Assembly (NCBI GenBank): GCA_031263265.1 | Contig: JAISGE010000146.1 | Coordinates: 1-20,002 of the forward strand | Length of the DNA: 20,002 nt | Origin: Treponema sp. | GTDB lineage: Bacteria; Spirochaetota; Spirochaetia; Treponematales; Breznakiellaceae | Direction: 5' to 3' | Shown: positions 16,271 to 20,002 of the stretch, in pieces | Layout: each line of letters starts with the position of its first letter | How positions within the stretch are numbered: position 1 is the first letter of the stretch | The notes under the pieces: generated by a model | What the model was told of the DNA's origin: nothing | The model's database searches: none | The model's input: only the letters and a program-made list of their open reading frames with translations | Made by a program: the position numbers and the translations under genes

Positions 16271-17201
16271 AGATAAAGCCAAAAGACTGTATAATATAGC
16301 AGTTGAGTTTGGCTATATTGACAAGTCATGGTCATTTGAGAAACTGTGTGCCTTTGTGAAAGAAGATACTTCGATAAGGGTAAGTCTCGATAGGAGATTA
16401 CTAGGGATATTGGCCTTACAGGTAATAGATCCATTTATACTGAATGGGTTACTGGATAATCCGGAGGGTTCTACGGTGCGTAAATTTTCACTTCGTAAAT
16501 TAGTGCGTTCTATTTTAGTATTTTTGGGCTTAGATAAAAAATCTAAACCTGCTGAATCAAGGAATCGTGTTAAGGAGGTATCAGATTCCTCGGCGAGTAC
16601 ATTTAAGTTAGGTCATACTCCTTCAGCGTCTGAGTCTACATCTCCTTTAGAAAAGCCAGCGGTTCTCCCTAAAGTATCATCACAGCACGATCTGTACCGT
16701 ACAACTAGGCAAGCGACCTTTTCTACCGGACAAACAGAAGATCAGCATCCTGCACCTACTCAAAAAGAACAATCGACATCTTCTACTAGGAAAACACAAG
16801 ATCAGCCGGTATCTAGATTGATGACATCTACAATTCAAACAAAAAAGTATTTGTTCCTGGTGGTAAATCGTTCACAATTTACTAACAAATTTCCTGGTGT
16901 CCCATTCACACTTTTAGCCGAAGAAGCGAAAGGGTTTTATAATTTGCCTTGGTTCCTGCTTCCTGGTCAAGGAGATGAAACACTGAACCGTATCAAATCG
17001 CTTGTGGATAATTCCATATCAGAAGGCCGTGTTGTTTTATACGTGGAACCTGATGATATGTCTCATTTTCGCAAGGAATCGCCTGGTTCAGAAAAGCGCG
17101 AGGCATTTCAGTCATTAGCCGGTAAAACCATAGTTGTACTTGGTGTTGTTGCGAGTAAGCAACTCGATGGACTTGGCTTACCGTTCTTTGCTATCAATTA
17201 A
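16260..17201 (+). CDS. orphan protein between the two dynamin-like GTPases
   Basis: 313-residue protein with no family I recognise. Residues 1-72 form a compact, mostly helical N-terminal region. Residues 73-95 (RKFSLRKLVRSILVFLGLDKK) are basic and hydrophobic, resembling an amphipathic membrane-binding helix. Residues about 96-194 are a Ser/Thr/Gln/Pro-rich low-complexity linker with an imperfect 20-residue duplication (STGQTEDQ and STRKTQDQ). Residues 195-313 form a mixed alpha/beta C-terminal domain. I place the start at GTG 16260, with GGAG 7 nt upstream and an 11-nt overlap with the preceding stop, which suggests translational coupling. A further-upstream in-frame ATG (16227) would overlap more. 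Base composition looks more AT-rich by eye than its neighbours, hinting at a separate origin. Position between two GTPases suggests a partner or adaptor (inference). Confidence 0.7.
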   Translation: MTDEDKAKRLYNIAVEFGYIDKSWSFEKLCAFVKEDTSIRVSLDRRLLGILALQVIDPFILNGLLDNPEGSTVRKFSLRKLVRSILVFLGLDKKSKPAESRNRVKEVSDSSASTFKLGHTPSASESTSPLEKPAVLPKVSSQHDLYRTTRQATFSTGQTEDQHPAPTQKEQSTSSTRKTQDQPVSRLMTSTIQTKKYLFLVVNRSQFTNKFPGVPFTLLAEEAKGFYNLPWFLLPGQGDETLNRIKSLVDNSISEGRVVLYVEPDDMSHFRKESPGSEKREAFQSLAGKTIVVLGVVASKQLDGLGLPFFAIN

Positions 17202-17236
17202 AGATGGTTTCGATTAACTAGGAGCGAACATAGACT

Positions 17237-19819
17237 ATGGCATCCCTTGAATATCGAGTGGATCACGCAGAGCGTTTGCGAAAAATGCGGGATAGGTTGT
17301 ATCAACTGAACAGTAGCCTGTCGTCCTTGCCGGACTTGGAAGTGGACACCGATGAACTGGGCAAAGAAAAACTGGTGGAGGAGATCAAGACCCTCACCGA
17401 GAAAATAGAACAGCGGTTTGGGCGAGTTTCCTCCCCAACGTGCAGCATCGCGGTTATCGGTCTTGAAAAACAGGGGAAATCAACCTTTGTCAATGCCTGG
17501 CTGGGCAAGCAGGCATTGCCCTCGGATACGAAACGCTGCACCTGGGCAACCAGCACCATCGTAAACGGTATGAACTATCAGGCGAAAGTAAAGTTCTCTT
17601 CCCGGAAAACCTTTGATGAGACCCTAGACGGACTGTTCAAAGACTTGGACGTAAGCAGAGATGAAATAGGGTTTCCCCTCCCTACCAATGTACGGGAGAT
17701 GGAAAAAATGAAGGGTAAAGAAGGATGTCCTGCGTTCAAAGACTTGGAACAGCTCAGTAGGTTTTGGCCTGAAATCAATCAAAACCTTGGACGGACGGAA
17801 CTTATCATTCAACCGGTGACTAATTCTATTAAGGATCTGAATACCGAACTGTTCCAGTATTTGTCACTGCGTTCAAAAGAATCTGGGGAAGAACAGGGCA
17901 TCGCCTACGCGGTGGATCATGCGGACATTTATATGCCCCTGGCAGGCAAAGACCTGGAGTTTGCCATAGATGATCTTCCGGGCATTGACGCCCCGGGAAA
18001 CCGTGCGGAAAACATGACCTGGAACAGCGTGGAACGCAAGGCCGATGTTATCGTCTTGGTGAAGAACGCCTTCAACAACGCCAGCCTCAACAGCAATGAA
18101 GAGCGAATCTGGGATAAGGCCCAGCAGTCGGACAGTTCCATTAAGATGACCGATAGGCTCTTTGTTATCCTGAATCAAGCGGATGCTGAAAAGATTGAAC
18201 ATGGCCGTGATTGTCATAGAATGGCCTATGATAATTTTTGCGTAAAGAATGTTCCCCAAAACCGTATTTTCTTTTGTTCATCCCGGGCTGAACTGTATAA
18301 GACGAGGGAAGGCCAAGATATTTCGTTTCCTTACAGTCCCGATGAATTTGAAAAGGCTATCAACAAAATAGGCAATTATCGTGGTCAGGCAGAGGGAACT
18401 ACTGGTTTCTCTGAATTCAGGGATGCCATCTACCGGTTTCTGGAAAATGATTTCCCGGTTTTGGAACAGAAAGCTTTGCAGGCCTTGATCGAAGAACACG
18501 ACCATACGGTACAGAAGATACGCACCCTGATTGAGGCATATCAGAATTCCACCACCTCCGAGTGCAATCTCTCTGCACGGGAACAGGAGCGTTTTGCTGA
18601 GTTGTGGCATCCCTCGGATTTACAGAAACGGAATACCGCGGGTTTGCGTACCGCTATTCTTAAAACCGTAAATGCCAGTATCCGGGATGTGGATGAAAAG
18701 CCGGAGGTGAGTGAGGGTTTCCTAAAAGGCATCCGCAGCACTATCGCTGCATCGAAGCAGCGCTTTCTCGACACGGTTACCCTTGAAGCCTTTAACGAGA
18801 TGGATTTAACCGGACAGGCAAGCGCATTGAAAAACCATGATAAGATGGAACTGGATTATTATGAGAAAACCCAAGGCGCCTTGAAGGATGCTATCTACAA
18901 GGAATTAGCTGCGGATATATCCCGCAACATTCTCGGTCATGTGCGTTCTATATGGGAAAAAGCCGTGGCCGCGGCAACCCCTGAGGCTGAGAAAGGACTG
19001 GCTGCGGTGAGCCCCGATAGTATGAAAGAGGTGCTGCTCAAGTTTTTGAAACGTAGAGCCAATCCTGTTTTTGGACAAATCTTAGTCGATGATGCGGTGG
19101 AAAGCAGTACGAGTTATGGCTTTGCAGCACTCTTAAAATCCGTCGCCCAGGCCCCCGCAGAGTACCTTTTCCACAGTGGTGAAGACCGCGGCGCGGATCG
19201 TGCCCGGATCCTACACAAGGCAATTATTTATCAGAATGGGGTGGTCAGTAACAGCGTCAGTAAAGAGGTGGAAAAGGTTTTTGGTGAGAAGGGACCGTTT
19301 TCTTCGGCAGACTCCAAAGATGCTTTTGGAGAAAAGGTGCAGAACAATCTGCGTCGGGTAAGAGATATAGTAGGATTCTTTATGCCAAGGCCTTTTAACG
19401 CCCTTGCCTCGGCCGCCTTAAAAGCAGAGGATACCCCTAGGGGCACTGCCAAAAAAGAAAATCCCTTTATACAACAAGAAAACCCCTTTAGCGGGAATAC
19501 ATCGGTGCAAGAGAAGGCAAAGGCCGAAAAGACCGCGGAATCAGTAGTTGAAGAGCTCAGAAAACGGATTGAGGTATTCTACCTTATCCTTGAATGCATG
19601 CTCTTTGACAGCGATTTCGGTTTCATTGGGTATTACCGGGCGGTCTTGGAAGAATTCCGGGTCGCGGTAGAGAAGGAAATGAACGAAGGCGGAGCCATCC
19701 GGCGCTTTGCCGCTTCAAAATGCCGGGAGATATGGCCCAAGGAGCCGCTGTTCAAGGAAAACGATGAACGGCAGCGACAGGAACAACTCATAGCCGGCAT
19801 ACGGCAAATACTCGCCTAG
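17237..19819 (+). CDS. second dynamin-like large GTPase
   Basis: 860-residue dynamin-family protein, clearly different from the first. An N-terminal helical segment (1-66) precedes the GTPase domain. P-loop GLEKQGKST is at 75-83 (Lys81), G2 element KRCTWATSTI has Thr102, G3 DDLPGID is at 245-251 and G4 NQAD at 313-316. The G2-to-G3 distance of about 144 residues is long compared with about 70 in classical dynamins, so the domain has an insertion. Residues about 400-700 are helical and stalk-like. IVGFFMPRPFNALASAAL (near 715-732) could be a membrane-interacting tip. A flexible segment has two NPF motifs (742-744, 749-751). An AGGAG lies 12 nt before the ATG at 17237, a long spacing. The stop coincides with the left edge of direct repeat copy 2. 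It is probably co-transcribed with the two genes upstream and forms a heteromeric pair with the first GTPase (inference). Confidence 0.87.
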   Translation: MASLEYRVDHAERLRKMRDRLYQLNSSLSSLPDLEVDTDELGKEKLVEEIKTLTEKIEQRFGRVSSPTCSIAVIGLEKQGKSTFVNAWLGKQALPSDTKRCTWATSTIVNGMNYQAKVKFSSRKTFDETLDGLFKDLDVSRDEIGFPLPTNVREMEKMKGKEGCPAFKDLEQLSRFWPEINQNLGRTELIIQPVTNSIKDLNTELFQYLSLRSKESGEEQGIAYAVDHADIYMPLAGKDLEFAIDDLPGIDAPGNRAENMTWNSVERKADVIVLVKNAFNNASLNSNEERIWDKAQQSDSSIKMTDRLFVILNQADAEKIEHGRDCHRMAYDNFCVKNVPQNRIFFCSSRAELYKTREGQDISFPYSPDEFEKAINKIGNYRGQAEGTTGFSEFRDAIYRFLENDFPVLEQKALQALIEEHDHTVQKIRTLIEAYQNSTTSECNLSAREQERFAELWHPSDLQKRNTAGLRTAILKTVNASIRDVDEKPEVSEGFLKGIRSTIAASKQRFLDTVTLEAFNEMDLTGQASALKNHDKMELDYYEKTQGALKDAIYKELAADISRNILGHVRSIWEKAVAAATPEAEKGLAAVSPDSMKEVLLKFLKRRANPVFGQILVDDAVESSTSYGFAALLKSVAQAPAEYLFHSGEDRGADRARILHKAIIYQNGVVSNSVSKEVEKVFGEKGPFSSADSKDAFGEKVQNNLRRVRDIVGFFMPRPFNALASAALKAEDTPRGTAKKENPFIQQENPFSGNTSVQEKAKAEKTAESVVEELRKRIEVFYLILECMLFDSDFGFIGYYRAVLEEFRVAVEKEMNEGGAIRRFAASKCREIWPKEPLFKENDERQRQEQLIAGIRQILA

Positions 19820-19820
19820 C

Positions 19821-19910
19821 ACCCAAACCCAATCCCAATACGCCGAATTTTTTTCTTTTTTTAAACTGATGGCGGAGCGTCGCACGTCCCTCCGTTCCTG
19901 TTTCGAGTAG
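19821..19910 (+). pseudogene. remnant of the FGGY kinase 3' end
   Basis: Reads in frame as 29 codons plus TAG, starting TQTQSQYAEFFSFFKLMAE and ending RRTSLRSCFE. It corresponds to kinase residues 433-462 with three Tyr-to-Phe changes, Arg to Leu, a two-residue deletion and one extra final Glu. It has no start codon or upstream kinase sequence, so it is a fragment left by insertion or duplication. Confidence 0.75.
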
Positions 19911-19997
19911 CGCGTGCTATGAAATACTGGGGCATATATCCTGCGGGTATTGCAAACCCGGTGCAGCTAGCGGCAGGAACGAAGGGACGTACGCCGG
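19877..19997. repeat. palindromic element, copy 2
   Basis: Same element as 13101-13220. The left arm CGTCGCACGTCCCTCCGTTC and right arm AGGAACGAAGGGACGTACG are inverted repeats around a nearly unchanged core. One base in the left arm differs (GTACG to GCACG), slightly weakening the palindrome. The inner core is almost identical to copy 1, so the two copies are related by recent descent or gene conversion. Confidence 0.8.
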
Positions 19998-20002
19998 TAT
20001 CT

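Larger units (their letters stand above)
19819..20002 (+). repeat. direct repeat copy 2 (cut by window end)
   Basis: About 90 per cent identical by hand alignment to 13037-13225, in the same orientation. It begins at the last base of the GTPase stop codon and runs off the window. It contains a kinase-tail remnant (19821-19910) and a full palindromic element (19877-19997), so it repeats both parts of copy 1 rather than the mobile-looking element alone. Confidence 0.92.

Overview
The window looks like a chromosomal segment of a spirochaete, most probably a Treponema-type organism (inference). The signs are a long PPDK gene divergent from a spirochaete-type hypothetical gene, a compact rpmF-acpP-rnc cluster, an unusually long ribose-phosphate pyrophosphokinase, and moderate GC. 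A termite-gut treponeme is possible, but I cannot prove the species from the sequence alone.

Region 1 (1-9112) is housekeeping. ppdK (minus, 37-2850) faces away from an operon of a 592-aa hypothetical protein, pgeF and argS (plus, 3129-7524). The two units share a 278-bp divergent control region. argS converges on rnc, which lies in a minus-strand cluster rpmF-acpP-rnc (9000 to 7551) with a good sigma70-like promoter at 9112-9084. A strong hairpin (8444-8476) lies between acpP and rnc and may be a target of the RNase III encoded just downstream.

Region 2 (9113-13131) is a tight plus-strand operon: an exported OmpA-family protein, a divergent ribose-phosphate pyrophosphokinase and an FGGY carbohydrate kinase, with 3-nt gaps between them. 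One arm of a dispersed inverted-repeat element lies upstream of the OmpA-family gene. A complete copy of the element supplies the last ten codons and the stop of the kinase gene.

Region 3 (13037-20002) is the accessory part and the most interesting. Three same-strand genes encode a 911-aa dynamin-like GTPase, a 313-aa orphan protein with a low-complexity linker, and an 860-aa second dynamin-like GTPase. They are bracketed by direct repeats (13037-13225 and 19819-20002) about 185 bp long. Each repeat holds the 3' end of the kinase gene plus the palindromic element. The second copy is still open in the kinase reading frame and encodes a 29-residue kinase-tail remnant. This suggests that a 6.6-kb unit was inserted at, or duplicated with, the kinase 3' end. 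Paired bacterial dynamin-like proteins often act together at membranes, and some have been linked to phage defence or vesicle release, so this three-gene set is a candidate undescribed membrane-acting or defence system (inference). The first GTPase carries a striking symmetrical array of 6+6 octapeptide repeats around a two-cysteine turn, which I do not recognise from described dynamin families.
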